DNA of 54,726 nt, taken from positions 1-54,726 of the forward strand of contig NZ_NPBY01000074.1 of assembly GCF_002272015.1 (NCBI RefSeq). Direction: 5' to 3'. This document shows, one piece after another, positions 7,996-15,138 of the stretch. A model generated the notes under the pieces. It made no database searches and had not been told where the DNA came from. It saw nothing but the letters and a program-made list of their open reading frames with translations. The position numbers and the translations under genes were made by a program. Each line of letters opens with the position of its first letter. Position 1 is the stretch's first letter. This DNA comes from Paenibacillus campinasensis. GTDB lineage: Bacteria > Bacillota > Bacilli > Paenibacillales > Paenibacillaceae.

Positions 7996-8898
7996 ATGCC
8001 GCAAATGTTCGACTATTTTATTCATCATCTGGACCAGTCAGGATCGTCTGATCGGACAATTGCAAATTACAAAGCGACATGGAGTAAGTTTCAAAAGTGG
8101 ATGCAAAATTCCGATCCGGATATTCAAGATGCTGGCCAGGCTACTCAGAAGGATATTTCCGACTATAAGCGTTACATGATTGAATTTGGAGGCAGGGGAG
8201 GAGCGCCTGCTAAACCAAGTACGATGCAGCTCACGTTCGTACATCTAAATGCCATCTTTCATTTTTTTTCACAAAACAACTTTATTCCGGACAATCCAGT
8301 TGAACGGGTGAAAAAACCACCGGTGGCCCGGCGAACGCCTAAATGGTTGTCTAGGAACGAACAGAACGCCTTTTTGCGAGAAGTGCGTAAAAGTGGTAGT
8401 AAGAGAGACAATGCCATTGTGACTTTGATGTTACGAGCTGGGTTACGTGTTCACGAGCTGTGTAATCTTCTGCTAACCGATGTGACTTTAAATGCGAGAT
8501 CGGGGAACGCCTACATACATGGTAAGGGTTACAAGGATCGTGAGGTGCCCTTAAATTCTGAAGTGCGAAACTCTTTAGAAAGTTACCTTAAAGAGCGCAA
8601 GGACGATAGCCCGTATGTATTTTCTTCGCAACGTTCAAAGAAAATGTCAGTCCGCGGCGTGCAGCATATGGTAGAGAAGTACCGCGAGAGGACTAGAATC
8701 CCACATCTTACCTGCCATGCTCTTAGACACACTTTCGGGCACGACTTGGTGGCTGCCGGTAACGACCTTCAGAAAGTGGCCATGCTGATGGGGCATTATA
8801 AAGAGGACGGGACGCCGAATATCGAAATGACCATGATTTATACGACTCCTGGTGCTGAGGATCTGGAGGCTGCGGTGGAGTCGATCAGCTGGACGTAA
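7996..8898 (+). CDS. Tyrosine recombinase/integrase
   Basis: Site-specific recombinase of the XerC/XerD-like type (300 aa). An N-terminal SAM-like core-binding domain (about residues 5-105) is followed by the catalytic domain. Catalytic residues can be read: Arg151 (RAGLRVHEL), Lys in GKGYKDREV, His241-x-x-Arg244 (HALRHTFGHD), His267 (LMGHYK) and nucleophile Tyr282 (IYTTPG). It could resolve multimers of the element or mediate integration. The 3' end of the gene (18 bp exactly, more with mismatches) is repeated at 9230. Start ATG follows GAGGGA. Confidence 0.9.
   Translation: MPQMFDYFIHHLDQSGSSDRTIANYKATWSKFQKWMQNSDPDIQDAGQATQKDISDYKRYMIEFGGRGGAPAKPSTMQLTFVHLNAIFHFFSQNNFIPDNPVERVKKPPVARRTPKWLSRNEQNAFLREVRKSGSKRDNAIVTLMLRAGLRVHELCNLLLTDVTLNARSGNAYIHGKGYKDREVPLNSEVRNSLESYLKERKDDSPYVFSSQRSKKMSVRGVQHMVEKYRERTRIPHLTCHALRHTFGHDLVAAGNDLQKVAMLMGHYKEDGTPNIEMTMIYTTPGAEDLEAAVESISWT
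8868..8895 (+). repeat. Direct repeat: recombinase gene 3' end, copy 1
   Basis: GGCTGCGGTGGAGTCGAT occurs at 8868 inside the recombinase C-terminal coding sequence and again at 9230-9247; similarity continues weakly for another 10 nt. Possibly a remnant of duplication or a recombination site used by the enzyme. Confidence 0.7.
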
Positions 8899-8938
8899 GA
8901 GACCTTAAATATTTTGTTGAGAGGAGAATGTAAAACAA

Positions 8939-9130
8939 ATGATGACAAACATAGTTATAGAACTGATTGAGGAACAAATTGGGCGTAAGATGACTGAAAT
9001 TGAAATAGCTGAAATATCTCGGTTAAATGACGAAGGTTGGCCAGCATCGGTATTGGCTCCAAACATGCAGGTGATTCTGTCATTAATTGAATCTGCCAGG
9101 GAATTTGGAGAAAAAAGTTCTTCTAAATAA
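8939..9130 (+). CDS. Hypothetical small helical protein (63 aa)
   Basis: Helical soluble protein. The pattern IEEQIGRKMTEIEIAEIS followed by a short helix faintly recalls the C-terminal domain of DnaD/DnaB-type replication initiation proteins, but it is too short to be sure. SD GAGAGGAG precedes at 10-12 nt. It follows the recombinase gene by 40 nt and may be co-transcribed with it. Confidence 0.55.
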   Translation: MMTNIVIELIEEQIGRKMTEIEIAEISRLNDEGWPASVLAPNMQVILSLIESAREFGEKSSSK

Positions 9131-9229
9131 AAATGAATGAGTAAGTTGACTTCTGGAAGCAAATGTTTTTTCCAGTGGCTATTGTTTTATTTCTTGCCTA
9201 TCTTATTAATTTGGCAATTCTGTAATTAT

Positions 9230-9258
9230 GGCTGCGGTGGAGTCGATTGCTGGACCGG
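9230..9258 (+). repeat. Direct repeat: recombinase gene 3' end, copy 2
   Basis: Second copy of the 18-bp sequence found at the 3' end of the recombinase gene (8868). It lies in non-coding DNA between two small genes. Confidence 0.7.
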
Positions 9259-9288
9259 AATTAGAATGGAGGAGTCGTCGGCTGTTAT

Positions 9289-9447
9289 TTGAAAGGTGGA
9301 CCGTCAGATAGAGTAGTGTGCACGACATGTAAGCACGAAGAGCCTCTGTATGCGAATGCGGGAAGTATTCCGGAATGGGTGTTTGATAAGCGTAAAGTGC
9401 ACAACAAAATCTGGAATGGAAAGCAGTACGTAGAGGCGGACGATTAA
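9289..9447 (+). CDS. Possible small zinc-ribbon-like protein (52 aa)
   Basis: The frame encodes a plausible protein with VCTTCKHEE followed by a compositionally normal C-terminus ending in VEADD. The single CxxC is preceded by another Cys further upstream if translation begins earlier. The start is uncertain: a TTG at 9289 follows GGAGGA at a long distance, and a GTG at 9316 is an alternative. It directly follows the repeated recombinase 3' end, so it may be a remnant of a longer gene. Confidence 0.4.
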   Translation: MKGGPSDRVVCTTCKHEEPLYANAGSIPEWVFDKRKVHNKIWNGKQYVEADD

Positions 9448-9532
9448 TGAGACGAATAATACTACCGGAATTGATATGACGCTGAAAACAAGCGAGGCGC
9501 TAAAAATTAAAAAGGAGGGGGAGTATCAAACT

Positions 9533-9772
9533 ATGGATCTCACTAGTGGTGAAACATCTGCAATAAAATCTGCTTTGGAAAAATACGTGAAAGATACTGA
9601 AGGGCGTATAAAATGGGCTGAATCTTTGGAGGATGATTACAAGGATGAAATTGGATACACCAAAGACAAGTATTTAGAAGTAACTAAGCAGCAACATCAA
9701 GACGCTCTCGGTGCTCTTAGTAAAATATCAGCGGGTGTGATCAATGTTAGAAGATTCAAATACGAGGATTAA
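9533..9772 (+). CDS. Hypothetical helical protein (79 aa)
   Basis: The ATG at 9533 is preferred because AAGGAGGGG lies 11 nt upstream. Highly charged, predicted almost entirely helical, without membrane segments. Followed 26 nt later by another small gene on the same strand. Family not recognised. Confidence 0.65.
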   Translation: MDLTSGETSAIKSALEKYVKDTEGRIKWAESLEDDYKDEIGYTKDKYLEVTKQQHQDALGALSKISAGVINVRRFKYED

Positions 9773-9797
9773 AGGCGGACATAAGGAGAGATAACAG

Positions 9798-10025
9798 GTG
9801 TACTCACTTTATTACTCAAAAAAAGAGAAAGTCATAGAAATTAAAAAAGCAAAGAAAGTTCTTCAAAAATTGGAGTATACGGATGAAGTAACGAGATATA
9901 ACGATTGCTACTACATTTGCTCAAAACGTTCTCCCCTTGTTGAAAAGGCTAAAGAGATACACGGAGAGTGGGTTGCTGAAATAGAGCAAGAATTGAGGGC
10001 CTTGAGGTCTATAGAAATTAAATAA
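9798..10025 (+). CDS. Hypothetical small protein (75 aa)
   Basis: GTG start 8 nt after AAGGAGAG. The protein has a Lys-rich N-terminus and a CYYICSKR segment in the middle; it looks like a small alpha/beta domain. No family recognised. A short hairpin (GCCTC/GAGGC, about 10050) follows in the spacer before the next gene. Confidence 0.65.
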   Translation: MYSLYYSKKEKVIEIKKAKKVLQKLEYTDEVTRYNDCYYICSKRSPLVEKAKEIHGEWVAEIEQELRALRSIEIK

Positions 10026-10140
10026 CGATTTACAGCGAACAGTGGGTGCCTCACAAGAGGCGAAAAGGTATTTTAATAGTACGAAAATATGATCCTGTTG
10101 TCACAAGCAGCGTTACTGGATCGTTGGAGGGAAAATTATT

Positions 10141-10347
10141 ATGAAATGTTTTGAAGTATTCTATGGAATGGGTGGGATAGCAACAGGTGGCTATTTCAAG
10201 TCTTTAATCGTTGCGGCGAGTGAGGAAAACATTGAAGCCATGCTGTGCGAAGAACATGGTGAGGATGTGTTGATTACCAAAGTCAATGAGACGAGTCAAA
10301 CGAATGGGTACGATCACGATCAGATCTTGTCTACTACACGGGTGTAA
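10141..10347 (+). CDS. Hypothetical small protein (68 aa)
   Basis: ATG with TTGGAGGG upstream. A short alpha/beta-looking protein with a Gly-rich YGMGGIATGGY segment near the N-terminus. Unknown function; one of a run of same-strand small genes between 9.5 and 11.4 kb. Confidence 0.65.
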   Translation: MKCFEVFYGMGGIATGGYFKSLIVAASEENIEAMLCEEHGEDVLITKVNETSQTNGYDHDQILSTTRV

Positions 10348-10415
10348 TGTGAGGGCATGAATATAATCCTTAGTCTAATATCGACAAGATTCATTAATAT
10401 CTGGAGGGACTAATT

Positions 10416-10973
10416 ATGGAAATCACCCCTTTTTCCATCGGTAAACAATATGACACAGTCGTAAATGGACAGATATGGTCCTTTACCTTTGACGGCGTTG
10501 ACCCCGAAGATGAAGATCTATACTTCATCACTTGGAGTACGGGTGAAGAAGAGATCCATTCCAAGGAAGATCTCCTTCGCGGTATAGAGGAAGTGGATAT
10601 TCTAAGAGCCGCCGGAATTGTATATCCAAGAGGAGTATCAGATCAGGATCAGTATGAGGCTTTGAGATCCGTAATGGATCAGCCTACGTATCGTTTTGGA
10701 GGAATGGTGGTTCCGCGGGCTATGGTATTGACCTGCAATTTTGCCCCGGAACATTACTACTTGGAAACGAGGGCCAGATTCGATTCAGAATACATGGGAT
10801 TTGAATATGATCCGGCAAACAGCCTTCTCAACATCACTTCTCCAGATCCGGATGCGCAGTTGCCGGACTGGGTTATGGATCGACTTCCTGTGTCTGCTGT
10901 GATGCGAATTAACCAGGATTCGGTACATAAAAAAACAATCATTGTAGTAAAGCTTCAGGAAACACCTAGCTGA
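10416..10973 (+). CDS. Hypothetical protein (185 aa)
   Basis: Soluble acidic protein, beta-rich N-terminal half (WSFTFDGVDPEDEDLYFITW) and mixed C-terminal half. No cysteine cluster, nucleotide loop or membrane segment. The ATG follows TGGAGGGAC. Family not recognised. Confidence 0.7.
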   Translation: MEITPFSIGKQYDTVVNGQIWSFTFDGVDPEDEDLYFITWSTGEEEIHSKEDLLRGIEEVDILRAAGIVYPRGVSDQDQYEALRSVMDQPTYRFGGMVVPRAMVLTCNFAPEHYYLETRARFDSEYMGFEYDPANSLLNITSPDPDAQLPDWVMDRLPVSAVMRINQDSVHKKTIIVVKLQETPS

Positions 10974-10998
10974 TTGCATCGGAAGGAGAATGAGTAAA

Positions 10999-11184
10999 AT
11001 GACACATCTCGAAATATCTCTTTTGGTGATCTCGATTTATGTAGTGTGTGTTTTGTTATCCGGGCTTGTTGCCTTGGGTAATACAAATGACGAGGTGAAC
11101 ACCACGAAAACAATAATCGGTTTTCTCTTTCCTGCGGCCTTTTGCTTGGCTGCTTTACTGATTATTGCGGACTTATTACCATAA
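10999..11184 (+). CDS. Small two-helix membrane protein (61 aa)
   Basis: Two transmembrane segments (about residues 5-25 and 38-58) separated by a short polar loop (NTNDEVNTTK). The ATG at 10999 fits the GAAGGAG SD better than the ATG at 10990, which is too close. It is followed 21 nt later by another small membrane protein gene, suggesting a pair. Confidence 0.65.
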   Translation: MTHLEISLLVISIYVVCVLLSGLVALGNTNDEVNTTKTIIGFLFPAAFCLAALLIIADLLP

Positions 11185-11205
11185 AAATAATTTGGAGGAG
11201 ATTCA

Positions 11206-11382
11206 ATGAAAAAAGAAAAAAAGAAGTTCGATGCAGAGAGACAGTTATTTTTTTTAGAGTTCTTTTTTGAGTCATTATTGCCTTTGCTGTTGATTGTCGG
11301 ATTGTTCGGTTCCTTTATGTACATTTTGTATCAAGCTCTTGGAATCCAAATAGATATATTAAAATTGTACCTTCAAGAATAA
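11206..11382 (+). CDS. Small single-span membrane protein (58 aa)
   Basis: A Lys-rich N-terminus (KKEKKKFDAER) is followed by a Phe/Leu-rich segment spanning residues about 18-48. A clear SD (GGAGGAG) precedes the ATG by 6 nt. Second gene of a pair with the two-helix protein at 10999. Function unknown. Confidence 0.65.
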   Translation: MKKEKKKFDAERQLFFLEFFFESLLPLLLIVGLFGSFMYILYQALGIQIDILKLYLQE

Positions 11383-11451
11383 ATAACCGAATGAACCGAT
11401 TGTATTGAACATAGAGTCGTCAATTTATGTCTTCATGAAAAAGGCAGATTA

Positions 11452-11565
11452 ATGCTTGATGTGATTTTGATCCTTTTGGAAGAGTCGTTGGTGACTGATC
11501 GAGAGGAGGTATTGACTCTTGGGTTCACTTCGTTGAAATTCGTGGATCGAATTCGAAAGATCTGA
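11452..11565 (+). CDS. Possible small peptide (37 aa)
   Basis: Open frame with plausible composition (ILILLEESLVTDREEVLTLG) but only a weak SD (AAAAGG). It ends immediately before the R3 structured repeat, so it could be a leader peptide. An internal TTG at about 11514 has a stronger SD (GAGGAGG). Confidence 0.35.
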   Translation: MLDVILILLEESLVTDREEVLTLGFTSLKFVDRIRKI

Positions 11566-11566
11566 T

Positions 11567-11712
11567 AGGGCTCATGCTACCGGCTCTAACCTGTCGAAAA
11601 CCACGCCAGGTAAGATCCGGTACGCACCGCTGCGGCAGGGCTACGGTCGATAACGAGAGCCCCTAAGCCGGCGGTTCCCTCCGGCCAAGGGGCTCTATGT
11701 TCCTGCCCGGCG
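11567..11712 (+). ncRNA. Structured repeat R3, copy 1
   Basis: Cloverleaf-like element. CCGGCTCTAACCTG pairs with CAGGTAAGATCCGG, and GAGCCCCTAAGCCGG pairs with CCGGCCAAGGGGCTC. The start of the GGCAGGG segment can pair with the terminal CCTGCCCGG. A second copy with a few substitutions is at 12966-13111; in that copy the first stem is perfect, where this one has one mismatch. Both copies precede class AB RNA sequence. Family unknown. Confidence 0.6.
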
Positions 11713-11805
11713 CTGATCCCACCGCACGGAGCGAAAATCTAACGTGAAGGCAATTTCTAGAATGATGAACAGGGCAAGGATAGAACCGGCATAACGCCGG
11801 TTCTT

Positions 11806-12095
11806 TTGGTGTTTGGTTTTTTCGCTTTTGCCATCCGCATGGTAACAGGAACAAGCCTACTAAGCATCCAGGCGGCCGAGCCTCCGGCTGCGCCCCTCCA
11901 CCGCCTGGATGCCAAGTAGGCGAGCTGCCAGATCAAGGGGCAAAAAAATCTTTCCTTTCAATGGTTGTCTACCAGGAAGGAAAGATTTTTTGTGCTTATT
12001 CCCTTGACCAGTCAGCTATGTACCTATTCCCAAGCTCCGCGTCAAAAGGCGAAAAAAACGCCCTTTCGGGACATCTGTCCCATGCGGAAGGCAAG
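11806..12095 (+). ncRNA. Large structured leader RNA, class AB, copy B
   Basis: Same succession of pairing segments as copy A at 2388. GCCTACT-AA-GCATCCAGG (11855) pairs with CCTGGATGC-CA-AGTAGGC (11904). AAAAATCTTTCCTT (11944) pairs with AAGGAAAGATTTTT (11977), enclosed by TCAAGGG/CCCTTGA. CCGCATGG near the start pairs with CCATGCGG at the end. Nearly every difference from copy A inside a stem is matched on the partner strand. It ends just before the SD of the 60-aa gene at 12121. Confidence 0.65.
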
Positions 12096-12120
12096 GTTAT
12101 TCAGGAGGGGAGTGAATGGA

Positions 12121-12303
12121 ATGAAGTTCGAAGAAGGAGCTATCTACACGATTGACTACGGCGTTGTAAGTAAGTTGGCCACTTTCCTTATGAGTAAGGA
12201 TGGCCTGAATCTATTTCGGGATTCTGATGGGTTATTTAACTTATCTGATACATTTCTTTTAAAGGGTAGGGTCAAAGTCACTGCTGCCGACACGGATTTC
12301 TGA
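12121..12303 (+). CDS. Hypothetical small protein (60 aa)
   Basis: ATG 10 nt after AGGAGGGG; an in-frame GTG at 12112 is closer to the SD but less likely. Short soluble protein, beta-rich by appearance. First gene after the class AB leader copy B; followed by a small AGCC/GGCT hairpin and the next gene. Family not recognised. Confidence 0.6.
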   Translation: MKFEEGAIYTIDYGVVSKLATFLMSKDGLNLFRDSDGLFNLSDTFLLKGRVKVTAADTDF

Positions 12304-12380
12304 GTTTATCAAATGAATTAAATAACGGCAGCCGCACGGCTGTCCAAACCATATATTATTCACGGAAAGGATTGATCGCT

Positions 12381-12632
12381 ATGCCATTGAAACAGCAACA
12401 ATTCAAACGGATGTGTAGGTTTCAAGAAAAGCACTTTACTCCAGAACAAATTGATGAGATGGGTTTCGAAGATGACAAAGAAATCCCAGGTGTTTCATAC
12501 CATTGGTTTTTCTGGGTTGGGGAAGTGAGGTATGAGCAGCGTTACGATCTGAAGAGTAAAGAGATCACACTGAAGAAAGCAATGCCCTTGCCCAAAAGGA
12601 TGTCTTCCTCTGCAGGATGTCGGTTCATCTAA
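12381..12632 (+). CDS. Hypothetical small protein (83 aa)
   Basis: ATG at 12381, with GGAAAGG 10 nt upstream; a TTG at 12372 is an alternative. A helical N-terminus (QQQFKRMCRFQEKHFTPEQI) is followed by an aromatic strand-rich segment and a basic tail. Unknown family. It is preceded by a short hairpin around 12329-12342. Confidence 0.6.
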   Translation: MPLKQQQFKRMCRFQEKHFTPEQIDEMGFEDDKEIPGVSYHWFFWVGEVRYEQRYDLKSKEITLKKAMPLPKRMSSSAGCRFI

Positions 12633-12643
12633 CTAGATTTACG

Positions 12644-12683
12644 GGCAGCCGCCCGCACCGCCGTTCGGCATTGCGGGCGGCTG
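12644..12683 (+). other. Strong intergenic hairpin
   Basis: GCAGCCGCCCGCA pairs perfectly with TGCGGGCGGCTGC around a 14-nt loop. No T tract. It lies 20-25 nt upstream of the SD of the next small gene, matching the recurrent hairpin-then-SD arrangement. Confidence 0.8.
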
Positions 12684-12718
12684 CTGCACTGTACATTTTG
12701 AAGAAAGGAGATCAGATC

Positions 12719-12931
12719 GTGGAGCTGCCTAAAAATATAGAGAACTGGTTGAAAAGAAATGCGCCTGGCTATGATGTGAAGCCGGATACAACCCATGGTT
12801 ATTGGATATTTATCGCATCGAAAAATGGGGCCGATAAAGCCCAGGCATATTTTGAAAGGTTTCATAAACACAGCGTTCAGAAAATGGAATGGCGGGCATC
12901 CTGGACTTGGCTTGCGATCCATATTATATAG
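12719..12931 (+). CDS. Hypothetical small protein (70 aa)
   Basis: GTG start 8 nt after AAAGGAGA. Small alpha/beta-looking protein with several Trp residues, no membrane segment. Last of three small genes between the two R3/AB copies. Family not recognised. Confidence 0.6.
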   Translation: MELPKNIENWLKRNAPGYDVKPDTTHGYWIFIASKNGADKAQAYFERFHKHSVQKMEWRASWTWLAIHII

Positions 12932-12965
12932 CCAGCTGGGCAGGGGAAAGGCTCTTACATCGTTC

Positions 12966-13111
12966 GGGCTCATGCTACCGGCTCTAACCTGTCGAAAACC
13001 ACGTCAGGTAAGAGCCGGTACGCACCGCTGCGGCAGGGCTTCGGTCGATAACGAGAGCCCCTAAGCCGGCGGTTCCCCTCCGGCCAAGGGGCTCTACGTT
13101 CCTGCCCGGCG
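12966..13111 (+). ncRNA. Structured repeat R3, copy 2
   Basis: Near-identical to 11567-11712. Its first stem (CCGGCTCTAACCTG with CAGGTAAGAGCCGG) is fully paired. At its 3' end it is fused directly to the 3' half of a class AB RNA, so a block of about 260 nt present in the first copy is missing here. Confidence 0.6.
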
Positions 13112-13241
13112 AAGGAAAGATTTTTTGTGCTTATTCCCTTGACCAGTCAGCTATGTACCTATTCCCAAGCTCCGCGTCAAAAGGCGAAAAAAACGCCCTT
13201 TCGGGACACCCTCCCATGCGGATGACAAAAACACCAAACAA
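13112..13241 (+). ncRNA. Truncated class AB structured RNA (3' half)
   Basis: Nucleotides 13112-13207 repeat 11977-12071 almost exactly. The 5' pairing partners are absent, so the long stems cannot form here. The unique 3' end (CCATGCGGATG followed by an A-rich stretch and ACACC) is complementary to the 5' edge of copy B, suggesting that it is the original 3' end of an intact element and that copy B's own 3' end was altered by the duplication. It leads directly into the ardC-like gene. Confidence 0.55.
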
Positions 13242-13259
13242 CTTTTAGGAGGAATCAAG

Positions 13260-14114
13260 ATGAAAAAAACAGTATATGAAATCGTAACAGAGCAGATTCT
13301 AAAGCTTATGGCCCAGGGTGTAGCACCTTGGAGACGACCTTGGAAACCTGGTGAAGAAGCGATAAATTGGTTTACTGAAAAACCTTATCGCGGCATAAAC
13401 AAGCTTCTTACTGAGCCTGGCGGGGAGTATGCAACATGGAAGCAAATTCATGATGCAGGCGGAACGGTGAAGCCTGAAGAGAGAAAGAATTATAATATTA
13501 TTGTTTTTTACACGGACTACATTAAGGAAGTAGACGAGGACACCATAGAAAAATTCCCTGTTTTGAGATATTACAAGGTGTACAACGTTAATACACAATG
13601 CACGGGTTTGACATCTAAGAGGCCGATAACAGAAAAACCGAATGACACGCAGCATAACCCAATTTTGGAGGCGGAACGCATAATCAACGATTTTGCTAAT
13701 GCTCCTGAAATTGTGTTTAAGAGTGGCAGGGCCGTTTACAATTCGTTCTTTGACCGGGTTTCTGTCCCACCTCTAAATGATTTTGACAGCCCGGAGGAAT
13801 ATTATGCCACCTTGTTTCATGAATTGGTGCATTCGACGGGCCACAAAAACAGACTTAACCGGAAGTTTGGCAGGAAGTTTGCCGACGAGCAATATAGCAA
13901 GGAAGAACTGATTGCCGAGTTTGGCGCCGCGATGCTTTGCGGTATTGCTGGTATTGAACAACCCGTTATTGAGAACAGTGCGGCATATATTGATAGTTGG
14001 ATGAAGGTTCTAAAAAATGATAGCCGCTTAATTGTCACTGCAGCAAACGCAGCGCAAAAAGCGGCAGACTATATCCAGAACATTAAGCCGAATAAAGATC
14101 AAATTGCAGTATAG
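13260..14114 (+). CDS. ArdC-like antirestriction protein
   Basis: 284 aa. The N-terminal domain (about residues 1-130, starting KKTVYEIVTEQILKLMAQG with PWRRPW) matches the ssDNA-binding domain of ArdC-type proteins. The C-terminal half is a zincin-like metallopeptidase with HELVHSTGH (HExxH) and a downstream Glu in EELIAEFGAAML as third zinc ligand. ArdC of conjugative plasmids protects incoming DNA from restriction. It sits right behind a truncated class AB RNA and is followed by a GC-rich hairpin (GCGCCGCC..GGGCGGCGC) and a small gene. SD: TAGGAGG. Confidence 0.88.
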   Translation: MKKTVYEIVTEQILKLMAQGVAPWRRPWKPGEEAINWFTEKPYRGINKLLTEPGGEYATWKQIHDAGGTVKPEERKNYNIIVFYTDYIKEVDEDTIEKFPVLRYYKVYNVNTQCTGLTSKRPITEKPNDTQHNPILEAERIINDFANAPEIVFKSGRAVYNSFFDRVSVPPLNDFDSPEEYYATLFHELVHSTGHKNRLNRKFGRKFADEQYSKEELIAEFGAAMLCGIAGIEQPVIENSAAYIDSWMKVLKNDSRLIVTAANAAQKAADYIQNIKPNKDQIAV

Positions 14115-14168
14115 AAGAGGAGCGCCGCCTTGCCGGGCGGCGCATTATAAACAGAAGGAGCGGTTAAC

Positions 14169-14411
14169 GTGAATTTATCTGAAATGAATGAAAAATTGGA
14201 AATCGTGAAACTTGGAAGCCAGAGATTCAAAACCGCCGGGGGGTACTATCAGCCGGAGGGATATGCTCTCCGACATCCGGAACTTGGATTCCTGGCATTT
14301 GAGGGAGATGTTCCCTATATTCCCGTAGGAGGAAGGCAGGCGCTGCAGGAAATCCTTGATGCGGGAGGGCTTGTTAGCACCGATGGCTGCAAATGGATCC
14401 AAGCCATGTAG
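14169..14411 (+). CDS. Hypothetical small protein (80 aa)
   Basis: GTG start 8 nt after GAAGGAG. Short, Gly-rich beta-looking protein (GGYYQPEGYALRHPELGFLAF). Unknown. Co-directional with the ardC-like gene and separated from it by a GC-rich hairpin. A second hairpin (AATCACCGCATGCGGTGATT) and a terminator follow. Confidence 0.6.
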   Translation: MNLSEMNEKLEIVKLGSQRFKTAGGYYQPEGYALRHPELGFLAFEGDVPYIPVGGRQALQEILDAGGLVSTDGCKWIQAM

Positions 14412-14472
14412 CGCGGGACTGGTGGAAGGAATCACCGCATGCGGTGATTCCTCGATCGGAATGAATGGACAA

Positions 14473-14500
14473 AACCGGCTTAGAATAGCCGGCTTTTTTT
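14473..14500 (+). terminator. Rho-independent terminator
   Basis: CCGGCT pairs with AGCCGG, followed by a run of T interrupted by one G. It ends the ardC-like transcription unit. Confidence 0.75.
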
Positions 14501-14530
14501 GTTTTTTTGACGCGCCCCGGAAAAGGTAAC

Positions 14531-14752
14531 GAGCTGCTGCCGCAGCTCCTTTTGAACAAAAAGTTTTCAGACCTTACGCTCCGATCTTACCACTCCGCGC
14601 CTCAAGCAATGCAAGTCCATGCCCCTTCGGGGTGGCCGAGGGAGAGCTTCGCAGCAGGGCCGGTGACGGACTATACCGCCCGTCCCCAGCCCTTTATTCA
14701 AATGGCCAGACTTGCATTGACGGCGCTCCGTGGTGCGCTCTACGCGTAAGGT
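14531..14752 (+). ncRNA. Structured leader RNA before the 94-aa gene
   Basis: About 180 nt with nested complementarity: CCTTACGC (14572) with GCGTAAGG (14744); GCGCC with GGCGC; CAATGCAAGTC (14607) with GACTTGCATTG (14709). The interior carries further GC-rich hairpins (CCCCTTCGGGG). A separate GAGCTGC/GCAGCTC hairpin lies just upstream at 14531. It ends 10-15 nt before the AAAGGAG of the next gene. No second copy was found in the window, so pairing support is complementarity only. Confidence 0.5.
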
Positions 14753-14780
14753 TAAGAAATCAAAAGGAGCTGATTCAAAG

Positions 14781-15065
14781 ATGAAAAAACAAGAACACCT
14801 TTTCAAGAACTTTTGTAAAGACTTTGAGAAACTTAGTGGATTCTCATTTCATGAAGATCGCATACAGCGCCTATCTACTGGTGATTCCTTTGTACTGTGT
14901 TATGATGCCGTCTTTCGGGGCGAATCCAATATAAAGACATTCGTAAATATCTTTATGCACGCGGACGGGAAAATAAAATGGAGAGCAACTTGTGAGGAAG
15001 CTTTAGAGGAAATTTACGCACTCCATGAACTCTATTTTCAGGAGGGCGCAAAGGGGGCTGCATAA
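14781..15065 (+). CDS. Hypothetical small protein (94 aa)
   Basis: The ATG follows AAAGGAGC by 12 nt; an upstream in-frame start lies inside the structured leader and is rejected. Soluble alpha/beta protein with one CEEALEEIYALHELY helix. Unknown. Followed by a very strong 17-bp hairpin that separates it from the convergent CBASS genes. Confidence 0.6.
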   Translation: MKKQEHLFKNFCKDFEKLSGFSFHEDRIQRLSTGDSFVLCYDAVFRGESNIKTFVNIFMHADGKIKWRATCEEALEEIYALHELYFQEGAKGAA

Positions 15066-15069
15066 CCCT

Positions 15070-15111
15070 CTTAGCACAGCCCGCCGACAAGTGCCGGCGG
15101 GCTGTGCTAAG
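15070..15111. terminator. Strong hairpin, probable terminator
   Basis: CTTAGCACAGCCCGCCG pairs perfectly with CGGCGGGCTGTGCTAAG over 17 bp with an 8-nt loop. T-tract is lacking. Positioned between convergent transcription units. Confidence 0.7.
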
Positions 15112-15138
15112 AAATATTCATCCATTACTTGAGATTCA

